Origin: Candidatus Accumulibacter similis | GTDB lineage: Bacteria > Pseudomonadota > Gammaproteobacteria > Burkholderiales > Rhodocyclaceae | Reading direction: 5' to 3' | NCBI GenBank assembly: GCA_013347225.1 | Contig: CP054595.1 | Span: 2,538,415-2,602,414 of the forward strand | Length of the DNA stretch: 64,000 bases | Part shown: in pieces, positions 9,338-17,692 of the stretch | How the letters are laid out: each line of letters starts with the position of its first letter | Position numbering within the stretch: the stretch's first letter is position 1 | Position numbers and translations under genes: made by a program | Notes under the pieces: generated by a model | What the model saw: the letters and a program-made list of their open reading frames with translations, nothing else | What the model was told of the DNA's origin: nothing | Database searches by the model: none

Positions 9338-9928
9338 ATGCGCACACGTTCATGGCAATCCTGTTTTCTGGCGGCAACCCTGAGCCTGGCTTCCACCCTG
9401 GCCTCGGCCACCGTATACACCTACGCCGCGGATCTCGGTCCGGAAGCCCCGGGCGCCACCGGTTCAGGCATCGTCAAGCTGAAGTTCGACGATGCGACCA
9501 ACGATCTGTCGATCTACGCCGGCTTTGCCGGTCTTTCGGGTGTCACGACGGTCGCGCACATCCACTGCTGTACGGCTGCGGCAGGCACTGGGACGGTCGG
9601 CGTGGCAGTGACCCCGGGGACGCTGCCCGGCTTTCCTGGGGGCGTATCGGCGGGAGCCTACTCGGCGCTGATCGACCTCGACCTGGCGACCAGCTTCACC
9701 GCCGCGTTCGTCAACAACTTCGGTGGCGGGACCGTTGCCGGCGCGCGCACTGCGCTGTTTGCCGGCCTCGATGCCGGCACGGCGTACTTCAACATCCACA
9801 CCAACGCTTTCCCGGGTGGCGAGATCCGCGCCTTCCCCGAGCGCGTCCCAGAGCCCGCTTCGCTGCTCCTCGGCGCCATGGGCATCGGAGCGCTGGTGCT
9901 GACCCGCTGCGGGCGGCGCCGCCTCTGA
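9338..9928 (+). CDS. CHRD-domain protein with PEP-CTERM sorting signal
   Basis: This is a 196-residue exported protein. It has a signal peptide (about residues 1-24, ending ASA) and a CHRD-like beta domain (about 28-165) with VTTVAHIHCC, GAYSALIDL and the closing TAYFNIHTNAFPGGEIRAF. The C-terminal tripartite PEP-CTERM signal is VPEPASLLLGAMG, a hydrophobic helix, and the basic tail CGRRRL. PEP-CTERM proteins are processed by an exosortase (EpsH/XrtA type) and surface-attached or secreted, often with exopolysaccharide or floc formation; no exosortase lies in this window. The ATG follows AGAGGAG. Expression probably depends on the upstream sigma-54 promoter. The long frame upstream of the ATG is not coding. 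Confidence 0.92.
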   Translation: MRTRSWQSCFLAATLSLASTLASATVYTYAADLGPEAPGATGSGIVKLKFDDATNDLSIYAGFAGLSGVTTVAHIHCCTAAAGTGTVGVAVTPGTLPGFPGGVSAGAYSALIDLDLATSFTAAFVNNFGGGTVAGARTALFAGLDAGTAYFNIHTNAFPGGEIRAFPERVPEPASLLLGAMGIGALVLTRCGRRRL

Positions 9929-9952
9929 GGGCACGCGCAGCCGGGGGCGGCC

Positions 9953-11197
9953 TCAGCAGTCGATCACCCGGAACTCGACGCGACGGTCGAGGGCGTCGCC
10001 GGCATCGTCACTGCCGGTGCCGACGAGGTTCTCACGTGAGCCGACGCCGCTGGCAACCGTGCGTTTGACGAGCAGCGGCTCGGCACTGTCGAGACGGTCC
10101 TTGATCGCCTGCGCCCGCAGGACCGACAACCTCTGGTTGATCGGCTCGGGGCCGCTGCGGCTGGTGTGGCCGACGATCTCGAGGCAGGCCCTGTTCTGTG
10201 CGCTGCGCCGTGCGATCTGGTTGAGCCACAGGGGGTAGGGGCCGCTGATCTGTGCATCGGCGATGAACTGGGTCGAACCCGGGCGAAAGAGCAACTTCAA
10301 GGCGAGCTGGCGATTGGCGAGACCGTAGTCCACCAGCCGGGCAAAGGCCAGGGTCGCTTCGTCACGTCGTTTCAGCTTCCAGGCCGCCAGGTATGCGCCG
10401 TTGTGCGCGCGCAGTTGATCACCACCGGCGGTGTTGAGGGCGCGCCGGTAAAGCTCGAGCGATTCGTGGTAGCGACGGCCGTTGTAGGCGTTGCCGGCGT
10501 CGTTGAGCAGCGCTGCCACCATGATCCGTGCGGCATAGACCGGATTGATCGGGTCGCCCGCCTTGCTGCCCTGACAGGTCCTGATGTAACCGTCGATCGC
10601 CGCGTCGCGGGTCCAGGCGGGGCTGTCGGCGTCGAAGGGCAATGGCGTCGTCTTCACTCCGTCGGGGCTGGCGCGGGCGACGCCCTTGCTGATGACCTTG
10701 CCGGTCTTCAGGTCGGCAAGCGCGAGGCAGATGCGGAAGGCATCGCGGTCGCCGGTCGGCTGGCCGGCGGCGTTGTTGATCGGCGTAAAGGTGCCGACAA
10801 GCACCAGCGGCTGGCCGGCGAGGTTGCTGCTGCTGAAGGCCTGGACCTCGAGTTGCGGGTAGTCACGACGCACCAGGTCGACGATCCTCTGTTCCATCGA
10901 CCGGGTGGCGAGCGACTGGCTGCCGGTCACGCCGTCCACCAGCGGGTCGATCAGCAGTGCCAGCCGTTGGCCGCTGGTCGGCGGCAGTGGCACCCTGCTC
11001 AACAGCTCATTGGCAGCCTTGAGTACGGCGTTGTCGAAGGCGATCGGCGCAGGCGCGGCGGCTGGCGGCACCGCCGTTTGCGCGACGTCACGTTGCGGTG
11101 GCACCTGGCAGGCGATCAGCCCCAGGCTGGCGACTGCGGGCAGCAGCCAGCGGCCGAGCCAGCGCGGCTGACCGGTGATCCGACAGTGAGGGTTCAT
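9953..11197 (-). CDS. OmpA-like lipoprotein, partner of TIR protein
   Basis: This is a 414-residue lipoprotein. The signal peptide ends in a lipobox LIAC with Cys30, and the following Gln predicts outer-membrane sorting. Residues 50-200 form an unassigned domain (SGQRLALLIDPLVDGVTG, PLVLVGTFTPIN) that looks like a periplasmic assembly domain. Residues 215-290 resemble TPR helices (YNGRRYHESLELYRRAL). The last 115 residues form an OmpA-like peptidoglycan-binding domain (VGHTSRSGPEPINQRLSVLR, DALDRRVEFRV). The ATG follows AGAAGGAG. Its ATG overlaps the TGA of the TIR gene by four bases, so the two are translationally coupled. The function is unknown; it could anchor or sense the envelope for the TIR partner. 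Confidence 0.85.
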   Translation of the reverse strand: MNPHCRITGQPRWLGRWLLPAVASLGLIACQVPPQRDVAQTAVPPAAAPAPIAFDNAVLKAANELLSRVPLPPTSGQRLALLIDPLVDGVTGSQSLATRSMEQRIVDLVRRDYPQLEVQAFSSSNLAGQPLVLVGTFTPINNAAGQPTGDRDAFRICLALADLKTGKVISKGVARASPDGVKTTPLPFDADSPAWTRDAAIDGYIRTCQGSKAGDPINPVYAARIMVAALLNDAGNAYNGRRYHESLELYRRALNTAGGDQLRAHNGAYLAAWKLKRRDEATLAFARLVDYGLANRQLALKLLFRPGSTQFIADAQISGPYPLWLNQIARRSAQNRACLEIVGHTSRSGPEPINQRLSVLRAQAIKDRLDSAEPLLVKRTVASGVGSRENLVGTGSDDAGDALDRRVEFRVIDC

Positions 11198-12291
11198 GTT
11201 CTGCACTCCTTCTGAAAGTAGGCCCGCTCGTCGGCACCCAAGGGGTCGCCCAGGCTCTGGCGCTCGAGGAGGTCGCGGCAGCGGGCGGGGCGCGCGGCGG
11301 GCTCGGCTGCCCGCCTGGCGGGCCTGCTGATGCTGCTGGCGCCGCCGGCGTCGGCCACCGCGGCAGCCGGTGGCGTCGGTGTCGGGTCGCTGGCCGGTTT
11401 CGCCTGGCTGCCGGCGACGGGCGCTGCGCCCGAACTCGTCGCCACCTTGCCGGCGGCTTGACTGTCGCGCCCGGACTCGAAGCCGCCCGTGCTGGCCGGC
11501 CCGGGCATGCTGGCGCGACCGCCCGAGTTGGCTGGGGGTGGCGAGTCGCCTGCCCCGGGGGCGCGGGCGGTCTCCGCGGCGGCGATTGTCTGGTCCTGCT
11601 TCGGCGTCGGTGCGCTGTCCGCTCCGCTGCCTCCAGCGCGGGACCGCAACCCGCCTGCTGCCGTCGTCGCCGGTGCCGCCGTGCCGGGCCATGGCGAGGC
11701 GTCCTTGCCCGACACGGTTGCGTCGCCGCTGCGTGCCGGGGATGCTGCGTCCGGCTCGCTCTGGCCGAGCCAGTACCAGGTGCCGGCGGTCAGCAGGAGG
11801 AGGAGCAGGCAGGCAGCAGCGACGGCCAGCAGGCGCGCGCGGCCGCCGCCGCCGGGCGCCCTGGCGCTCGCCGTCGCGGCGACCGGTCTGACGCCTCTTC
11901 GGGGTGCGAGGAGCGCTTCGATGCCCGCCACCAGGTGACGGAAGCCGGCCGCTTCGGCGGAACCGTCCCAGTCCACCAGATCGGCTGCCTGGATGCCGCG
12001 GAAACCCAGCGGTGGCAGGACGGGCTCGAGGAGTGCCGGTACCAGCTTGCCGCGCATGCGGCCCTCCTCGGCTTCCTCACTGACCCAGGTGCTGGCGAGC
12101 GAATCCGTCGACCAGAGAACCACCATGCAGCCCATGTCGTTCAATGCCGACTCGATCACCTGCCGCCAGGTCATTCCGGCCGGGATCTGGCGGTCCCACC
12201 AGACGCTGAAGCCGACCGCCTCGAGCTGGCATGCCACTTGGCCGGCCGTCGCCCGGTCTTCGCTGGCATAGCTGAGAAAGATGTCTGCCAC
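11194..12291 (-). CDS. TIR-domain membrane protein
   Basis: This is a 365-residue protein. Its N-terminal TIR domain (1-130) begins ADIFLSYASEDR and includes FSVWWD and LWSTDSLASTWVSEE. In the last motif Glu73 fits the WVxxE position of the catalytic Glu of NAD-cleaving TIRs. A basic linker leads to one membrane helix (about 154-176), then a 150-residue Pro/Ala/Ser/Gly-rich low-complexity segment and a short conserved-looking tail CRDLLERQSLGDPLGADE. I chose GTG at 12291 because it begins directly at the TIR fold and has GGGGGAA upstream; the frame extends to 12699 without coding character. The TIR should be cytosolic and the Pro-rich tail periplasmic. The gene overlaps the OmpA-like gene by four bases. 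A defence or stress NADase role is possible but unproven. Confidence 0.82.
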   Translation of the reverse strand: MADIFLSYASEDRATAGQVACQLEAVGFSVWWDRQIPAGMTWRQVIESALNDMGCMVVLWSTDSLASTWVSEEAEEGRMRGKLVPALLEPVLPPLGFRGIQAADLVDWDGSAEAAGFRHLVAGIEALLAPRRGVRPVAATASARAPGGGGRARLLAVAAACLLLLLLTAGTWYWLGQSEPDAASPARSGDATVSGKDASPWPGTAAPATTAAGGLRSRAGGSGADSAPTPKQDQTIAAAETARAPGAGDSPPPANSGGRASMPGPASTGGFESGRDSQAAGKVATSSGAAPVAGSQAKPASDPTPTPPAAAVADAGGASSISRPARRAAEPAARPARCRDLLERQSLGDPLGADERAYFQKECRT

Positions 12292-12491
12292 CTGCCGTTC
12301 CCCCGCATGAGTCCATTCAGACCATGTTACAGCAGCCCTCGTTCGGCAGCATGGCCGGTCTGCGGGATTTTCCCGCATCGCGCCCGGTCCCGTAGCGACG
12401 AACGAAACATGTGCATCCAGACCAAATAATGCGGGTTGCGTGCGCCGTTCGGGGAAAATCGGTGTTGATCGTGCTAGAATCACGAATTCCT

Positions 12492-12507
12492 GAGTGGTTC
12501 TGTCGGA
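12492..12507 (+). promoter_or_regulatory. Upstream motif GAGTGGTTCTGTCGGA, second occurrence
   Basis: This string matches the motif at 9108-9123 in 15 of 16 bases. It lies 31 bases before a -24/-12-like element and 82 bases before the ATG of the second SulP gene. The recurrence upstream of two different genes argues for a binding site rather than chance; the identity of the regulator is unknown. Confidence 0.35.
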
Positions 12508-12538
12508 AATCGCCGTCCGCCACGGGGCGGCGGGAGAC

Positions 12539-12552
12539 GGCAGCAAGCTTGC
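12539..12552 (+). promoter_or_regulatory. Weak sigma-54-like promoter of second SulP gene
   Basis: CGGCAG-CAAGC-TTGCC carries the invariant GG (12539-12540) and GC (12551-12552) at the required 12-base spacing, but deviates from TGGCAC at the first and last positions. The predicted start would give a leader of about 27 bases before ATG 12590. An alternative sigma-70 extended -10 (TGCTAGAAT) ends at 12480. Confidence 0.35.
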
Positions 12553-12589
12553 CTGGAGCGCGCAAGATGTCTGATGAAGGGGGCGGGTC

Positions 12590-14806
12590 ATGGAACTGTC
12601 GATGACGGTCAAGAACGACAAGCTGGTCGGCGATTTCTGGGGCGGGCTGGCGGCGATGCTGGTCGCACTGCCTTCGGCGATCGCTTTCGGCGTCACCATC
12701 TACGCCTCGATTGGCCCCGCCTACGCTGGCCTCGGTGCCCTCGCCGGAATTCTCGGCGCGACCGCACTCGGGCTCGTCGCGCCGGCTCTCGGCGGCACCA
12801 ACCGCTTGATCACGGCGCCGTGTGCGCCGGCGGCGGCAGTGCTGTCTGCGTTCGCCATCGAACTCGTGCGGCAGGACGTCGACCCGCTTTTCATCGTTCT
12901 CATGCTGACGGCACTGGGTCTCGTGGCCGGAGTGATCCAGCTCCTCCTGGGCTTCATGGGGATCGGCAGCCTGATCAAGTACATCCCGTTTCCGGTTGTC
13001 AGCGGTTACCTCACCGGCGTCGGCCTGATCATCATCGGCAGTCAGATCCCCAAGTTCCTCGGCGTCTTCGGCAATGTTCCACTGTGGCGGACGCTGATCT
13101 CGCCCGAGAACTGGCAATGGCAGAGCGCGCTGATCGGCGGCGTCACGGCGGCGGTGATGGTCGGCGCGCCACTGCTGACGCGGGCCGTGCCGGCAGCGAT
13201 TCTCGGCCTGCTGGCCGGCATCGCGACCTATTTCGGGCTGGCGCACTTCGTCGACGAATCGCTGCTCGTGCTCGAGGGCAACAAGATGATCATCGGCCCT
13301 CTCGGCGGTTCGGCGTCGAGCATGCTCGAGGCGATCACCGGACGCTGGCGTGACATCGGCGAACTCAAGCTGAGCCAGATCGGCGGCCTGATGGGCACGG
13401 CGCTGACGCTCGCCGTCCTGCTGTCGATCGACACGTTGAAGACGGCGGTGGTGCTCGACGCGCTGACCCGCAGCCGGCATGATTCCAACCGCGAGTTGGT
13501 GGCGCAGGGTGCGGCGAACGTGGTTTCGGCGTGCGCCGGCGGCATGCCCGGTGCCGGCCAGATGGGGGCGACGCTGGTCAACCTGGCGAGCGGCGGCCAG
13601 ACGCGCGTCTCGGGGATCGCCGAAGGGGTACTGGCGCTGCTCGCCTTTCTCGCGCTCGGCGCATTCATCGCCTGGATCCCGGTAGCGGCGCTGGCCGGCA
13701 TCCTGCTGGTCGTCGGCGTACGGATGATCGACCGCCACAGCCTGCACCTGCTGCAGTCGCCATGGACGATTCTCGACTTCGTCGTGATCGTCGTCGTCGT
13801 CATCGTCGCCCTGGCCTACAGCCTGATCGCCGCTTCGGCCGTCGGCATCGCGCTGGCGATGTTCCTTTTCATTCGCGAGCAACTGGGCAGCACGGTCATT
13901 CGCAACAAGGTCGATGGTGGCAGCCGCTTCTCGAAGCGGGTCCGCCTCGGGCACGAGATGGAACTGCTCGAGCGGCGGAGCGAGCAGACGATCATGCTCG
14001 AATTGCAGGGCAGCCTGTTCTTCGGTACCAAGGACCAGTTGTTCAGCGCGCTCGAGCCGGAGCTCGGCAAGCGCCAGTACGTCCTGCTCGACATGCGCCG
14101 GGTGCAGTCGGTCGACGTCACGGCCGTGCATCTGTTGAGCCAGATTCGCGACTCTCTGAGCGAACGTGGTGCCTTCCTCATCTTCAGCAGCCTGACGCAC
14201 ACCCTGCCGAACGGGCGCAACATCGCCGACCTCTTCACGCAGATGGACCTGACCAATGACAGCCCGCAGGTCAGGGTCTTCCAGGAAATGGACGACGCCG
14301 TCGAGTGGATCGAGGACCAGGTGCTTGGCGAAAGCGCCCAGCGCAGCGCCGAACTGCCGCCGCTGGAGGTGTGGGAGATGGAAATCTTCAAGGACGTCAA
14401 GGAGGATGCACTGGTGGCGCTGGTCGAATGCCTGGAGCGACGTGTGGTGGCGCGCGACGAGAGGGTATTCTCGGCTGGCGATGCCGCCGATCAGCTTTTC
14501 CTCATCCGCAAGGGCGCCGTGCGCATCTCGGTACCGGTTCCGGGGACCAACCTCACCCGGCATCGCCTGACCTACGGTCGTGGCGACTTCGTCGGCGGCA
14601 TGTCCTTCATCACGCACGCCGCGCGCTTCAGCAGCGATGCCACGGCCACCGAGGACAGCGAAGTCTACGTGCTGCGGCGCGAGGACTTCGAGATGCTGCG
14701 TGAGCAGCATCGGCGACTCGCCTTCCAGCTCATCGAGGGGGTGGCGCGCGTGCTCGCGTTCCGCCTTGGCTATGCCGACAGGGAACTGCTGGCGATGCAG
14801 GAATGA
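12590..14806 (+). CDS. SulP-family anion transporter with STAS and cNMP-like domains (copy 2)
   Basis: This 738-residue paralogue of the 2262-4472 product is nearly collinear along the whole length. By eye about four of five residues agree, highest in the membrane domain and lowest in the C-terminal third. It has the SulP membrane domain (about 10-425), STAS (about 455-575; LDMRRVQSVDVTAV) and a Crp-like cNMP fold (about 605-730). As in copy 1, the FGE motif is replaced (FVGGMSF) and the Arg of the phosphate cassette is not evident. The ATG follows AAGGGGGCGG. It lies divergent to the TIR operon and 195 bases upstream of accA. The anion is unknown; bicarbonate is attractive because PEP carboxylase and acetyl-CoA carboxylase genes are adjacent (inference). 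Confidence 0.93.
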   Translation: MELSMTVKNDKLVGDFWGGLAAMLVALPSAIAFGVTIYASIGPAYAGLGALAGILGATALGLVAPALGGTNRLITAPCAPAAAVLSAFAIELVRQDVDPLFIVLMLTALGLVAGVIQLLLGFMGIGSLIKYIPFPVVSGYLTGVGLIIIGSQIPKFLGVFGNVPLWRTLISPENWQWQSALIGGVTAAVMVGAPLLTRAVPAAILGLLAGIATYFGLAHFVDESLLVLEGNKMIIGPLGGSASSMLEAITGRWRDIGELKLSQIGGLMGTALTLAVLLSIDTLKTAVVLDALTRSRHDSNRELVAQGAANVVSACAGGMPGAGQMGATLVNLASGGQTRVSGIAEGVLALLAFLALGAFIAWIPVAALAGILLVVGVRMIDRHSLHLLQSPWTILDFVVIVVVVIVALAYSLIAASAVGIALAMFLFIREQLGSTVIRNKVDGGSRFSKRVRLGHEMELLERRSEQTIMLELQGSLFFGTKDQLFSALEPELGKRQYVLLDMRRVQSVDVTAVHLLSQIRDSLSERGAFLIFSSLTHTLPNGRNIADLFTQMDLTNDSPQVRVFQEMDDAVEWIEDQVLGESAQRSAELPPLEVWEMEIFKDVKEDALVALVECLERRVVARDERVFSAGDAADQLFLIRKGAVRISVPVPGTNLTRHRLTYGRGDFVGGMSFITHAARFSSDATATEDSEVYVLRREDFEMLREQHRRLAFQLIEGVARVLAFRLGYADRELLAMQE

Positions 14807-15001
14807 TTCCGGTCTTCGTCGCTCCCGCTGCTGACGTGGCTTGGGATGGCGCGCCGGCGATCGCATCCGGATCGGTCGCCGGTCGTCGCCGGGCTTCGAT
14901 TCGGCGCCTCGCCGCCGCCTGCGCCGGCAGCGAGGCCAGTGGCTTTCAGGTTACAATTGCGCGCTTCGCAACCCACTGACGCGCCATCCCGGCGGGGCCC
15001 G

Positions 15002-15970
15002 ATGAAAACCAGCTTCCTCGACTTTGAACAACCGGTTGCCGACCTGGAGAGCAAGATCGAAGCGCTGCGCTTCGCCCAGGAGAAGTCGGCGGTCGATATT
15101 TCGGAAGAGATCGGCCGCCTCGAAGACAAGAGCCGCATCCTCACCCGTGACATCTATTCGCGGCTGACGCCGTGGCAGGTCTGTCAGGTGGCGCGCCATT
15201 CGCAGCGTCCGTACACGCTCGACTACCTCAACCTGATCTTCACCGACTTCGAGGAACTGCACGGCGATCGGGCGTTTGCCGACGATCATGCGATCGTCGG
15301 CGGTCTGGCGCGGCTCGACGGCGAGTCGGTGATGGTCATCGGTCACCAGAAGGGGCGGGATACCAAGGAGAAGCTGTTCCGCAACTTCGGCATGCCGCGG
15401 CCGGAAGGTTACCGCAAGGCGCTGCGCCTGATGCGCTTGGCCGAGAAGTTCGGCATTCCGGTGCTGACCTTCATCGACACGCCCGGTGCCTATCCCGGCA
15501 TCGACGCCGAGGAGCGCGGCCAGTCGGAGGCAATCGGGCGCAACCTCTACGTGATGGCCGAACTGCAGGTGCCGATCATCGTCACGGTGATCGGTGAAGG
15601 CGGTTCGGGTGGCGCGCTGGCGATCGGTGTTGGTGATGTCCTGCAGATGCTGCAGTACGCGACCTACTCGGTGATCTCGCCCGAGGGCTGCGCCTCGATT
15701 CTCTGGAAGAGTGCCGAGAAGGCGAGCGAGGCGGCCGAGATCATGGGCATCACCGCGCAGCGGCTGCAATCGCTCGGGCTGGTCGACCGCATCGTCGCCG
15801 AGCCCGTCGGCGGCGCGCACCGCGACCACGAGGCGATGGCGGCGAGCCTGCAGCAGGCCCTGCGCGCGTCGCTGCAGCAGCTCCGGGGGGTGCCGTTGGC
15901 CGAACTCCTGCGGCAACGCCTTGACCGAATCCTGTCGTACGGAGCGGTCAGGGAACTGCAGCCCGGCTGA
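15002..15970 (+). CDS. accA: Acetyl-CoA carboxylase carboxyltransferase, alpha subunit
   Basis: This encodes 322 residues, the usual length. AccA pairs with AccD (zinc-containing beta subunit) to transfer the carboxyl group from carboxybiotin-BCCP to acetyl-CoA, the first step of fatty-acid synthesis in the cytosol. Recognised segments include the N-terminal helix [50 protein letters not shown] and the oxyanion/CoA region [18 protein letters not shown] 15002 matches the family N-terminus (MKTSFLDFE); the open frame upstream to 14846 is not conserved-looking. A TTACAAT -10-like box lies about 50 bases upstream. tilS follows after 82 bases, a common betaproteobacterial arrangement. Confidence 0.97.
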   Translation: MKTSFLDFEQPVADLESKIEALRFAQEKSAVDISEEIGRLEDKSRILTRDIYSRLTPWQVCQVARHSQRPYTLDYLNLIFTDFEELHGDRAFADDHAIVGGLARLDGESVMVIGHQKGRDTKEKLFRNFGMPRPEGYRKALRLMRLAEKFGIPVLTFIDTPGAYPGIDAEERGQSEAIGRNLYVMAELQVPIIVTVIGEGGSGGALAIGVGDVLQMLQYATYSVISPEGCASILWKSAEKASEAAEIMGITAQRLQSLGLVDRIVAEPVGGAHRDHEAMAASLQQALRASLQQLRGVPLAELLRQRLDRILSYGAVRELQPG

Positions 15971-16052
15971 GCCGGCGCACGGGAGAGTTCTCGGGGAGCC
16001 GGCGAGGTTGCCGACCGGTCGCGCAGACGATTCATCGACTCCGTCAGGGCAG

Positions 16053-17435
16053 GTGAGCGGTACGGCCGAACCCGCGCTGGCGACGATTCTCCGGCGTTTT
16101 CTCGAGCCGCGTCTGGCGCGTCGCCGACGCGTCTGCGTCGCGCTCTCCGGTGGTCTCGACTCGGTCGTGCTGCTGCACGGCCTTAGCCTTCTGCGCACGG
16201 CGGGGCTGGCTTGCGAACTGTCGGCGGTGCATGTCCATCACGGTCTGAGTCCGCATGCCGACGCCTGGGCGGACTTCTGCCGGCAGCTCTGCGAACGGCT
16301 CGACGTGGCGCTGGCGGTCGAGCGGGTGCAGGTGTCGCTGGCCACTGCCGAGGGGCTCGAGGCGGCGGCACGGCGGCAACGACAGGAGGTCTTCGCGCTC
16401 TGCCCGGCGGACTGGCTGGCGCTCGCACACCATCGCGACGACCAGGCGGAGACCGTCCTCTTCCGGCTCTTGCGCGGCGCTGGCGTGCGCGGCGCCGCCG
16501 GCATGCCCGCCGAGAGAAGACTGGCTGCCGGTCCGCGGCTGATCCGGCCGCTGCTCGGCGTGCCGCGCGCGACGATCGCAACCCATGCGGCCGAGCAGGG
16601 GCTGACCTGGGTCGAGGACGAGAGCAACGCCGATCGTCGTCATCGCCGCAACCACCTGCGGCACGCGGTCCTGCCGTGCATCGAGCAGCAGTTTCCGGCC
16701 GCCGCGCAGTCGCTGACGCGCGCCGCCGGCCACTTTGCCGAGGCGGCGCAACTGCTCGATGAACTTGCGGTGATCGATCGTTCGCTGGTCGCCGGCAGGG
16801 AGGGCCGCATCGATCTGCCGCGCTTCAATCGCCTGAGTGCCGCGCGGGCGCGCAACCTGTTGCGTCACGAGCTGCATGGCGCCGGCTTGCGGGCGCCTGA
16901 CAGCCGCTGGCTCGACGAAGCGCTGCGACAACTGGCGAGCGTCGAGGCGGCGTCGGCGACCTGTGTCGGCACCGTCGATGGCGAACTGCGGGTCTATCGC
17001 GGCGAGCTGTACATCGTTGGCAGGCGGCGGCCGGTCCCTGCCGTGCCCCTGGCATGGCGCGGCGAGCCGGAACTGGCCTGGGGTGCCGATCGGCTGTCCT
17101 TCGTGGCGACGGTTGGCGCCGGCATCAGCCGTCGGCTGCTCGGCGACGCCGCCGTCTGCCTGCGGACGAGGATGGGCGGCGAAGAGCTGCAGCCCGACCC
17201 GCGGCGGCCGCGCCGCGCCCTGCGCAAGCTGTTGCAGGAAACCGGGGTGCCGCCCTGGGAGCGCGAGCGTCTGCCACTGCTGTGCTGCGGCGAACGCGTC
17301 GCCTGGGTGGCCGGCCTCGGTGTCGACGTCGCGTTCGCCTGCGCGCCCGGGGAAGGCGGCATCGCCATCACGGTGCAGCGACGGGAGGAGCGTCCGCCCG
17401 CGGTTGCGCTGGCATTGCCGCGGGAACCCGGTTGA
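16053..17435 (+). CDS. tilS: tRNA(Ile)-lysidine synthase
   Basis: The 460-residue protein is a TilS ligase. It uses ATP and lysine to convert C34 of the tRNA(Ile) CAU anticodon to lysidine, so that it reads AUA. The PP-loop VALSGGLDSVVLLH is at residues 29-42. The downstream motif LALAHHRDDQAETVLFRLLRG (in part) lies at about 125-145, followed by the TilS linker and the C-terminal TilS_C domain (LQPDPRRPRRALRKLLQE, about 375-400). The GTG start at 16053 is the first sensible start after accA and is preceded by GGGCAGG. Length agrees with the long TilS subgroup. It is probably cotranscribed with accA. Confidence 0.95.
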   Translation: MSGTAEPALATILRRFLEPRLARRRRVCVALSGGLDSVVLLHGLSLLRTAGLACELSAVHVHHGLSPHADAWADFCRQLCERLDVALAVERVQVSLATAEGLEAAARRQRQEVFALCPADWLALAHHRDDQAETVLFRLLRGAGVRGAAGMPAERRLAAGPRLIRPLLGVPRATIATHAAEQGLTWVEDESNADRRHRRNHLRHAVLPCIEQQFPAAAQSLTRAAGHFAEAAQLLDELAVIDRSLVAGREGRIDLPRFNRLSAARARNLLRHELHGAGLRAPDSRWLDEALRQLASVEAASATCVGTVDGELRVYRGELYIVGRRRPVPAVPLAWRGEPELAWGADRLSFVATVGAGISRRLLGDAAVCLRTRMGGEELQPDPRRPRRALRKLLQETGVPPWERERLPLLCCGERVAWVAGLGVDVAFACAPGEGGIAITVQRREERPPAVALALPREPG

Positions 17436-17528
17436 GGTGGCTCGCTCGGTCGACTTGCGGGTGCAGCGGCGCACCGGCGCTGGGGGCAGAACGGTATCCC
17501 GTGGACACCGAAGGTCGGCAAGAGAGCA

Positions 17529-17557
17529 TTGCTGAGGGTTGCCGGGCGCCCTATAAT
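17529..17557 (+). promoter_or_regulatory. Sigma-70 promoter of kup
   Basis: TTGCTG at 17529-17534 and a perfect TATAAT at 17552-17557 are separated by 17 bases, the optimal spacing. The predicted start lies near 17564, giving a leader of about 130 bases before the kup ATG at 17693. Confidence 0.75.
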
Positions 17558-17692
17558 CAGCGCTGATGCTGCATCGCAACAGCGGGCCCGCACGCGGGCT
17601 GGACGAGGAACGGATCAGGGAATGACCCGGCTGGCTGGGGAGGCCCAGCCGGGAAAGGGTTTTGCCCTGACGACATTGTTTCTGGGAGGCAC

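Noticed and set aside
12475..12480. Extended -10 (TGCTAGAAT) upstream of the second SulP gene as main promoter
   Set aside because: No -35 fits and the predicted leader is long; kept only as an alternative to the -24/-12 element.
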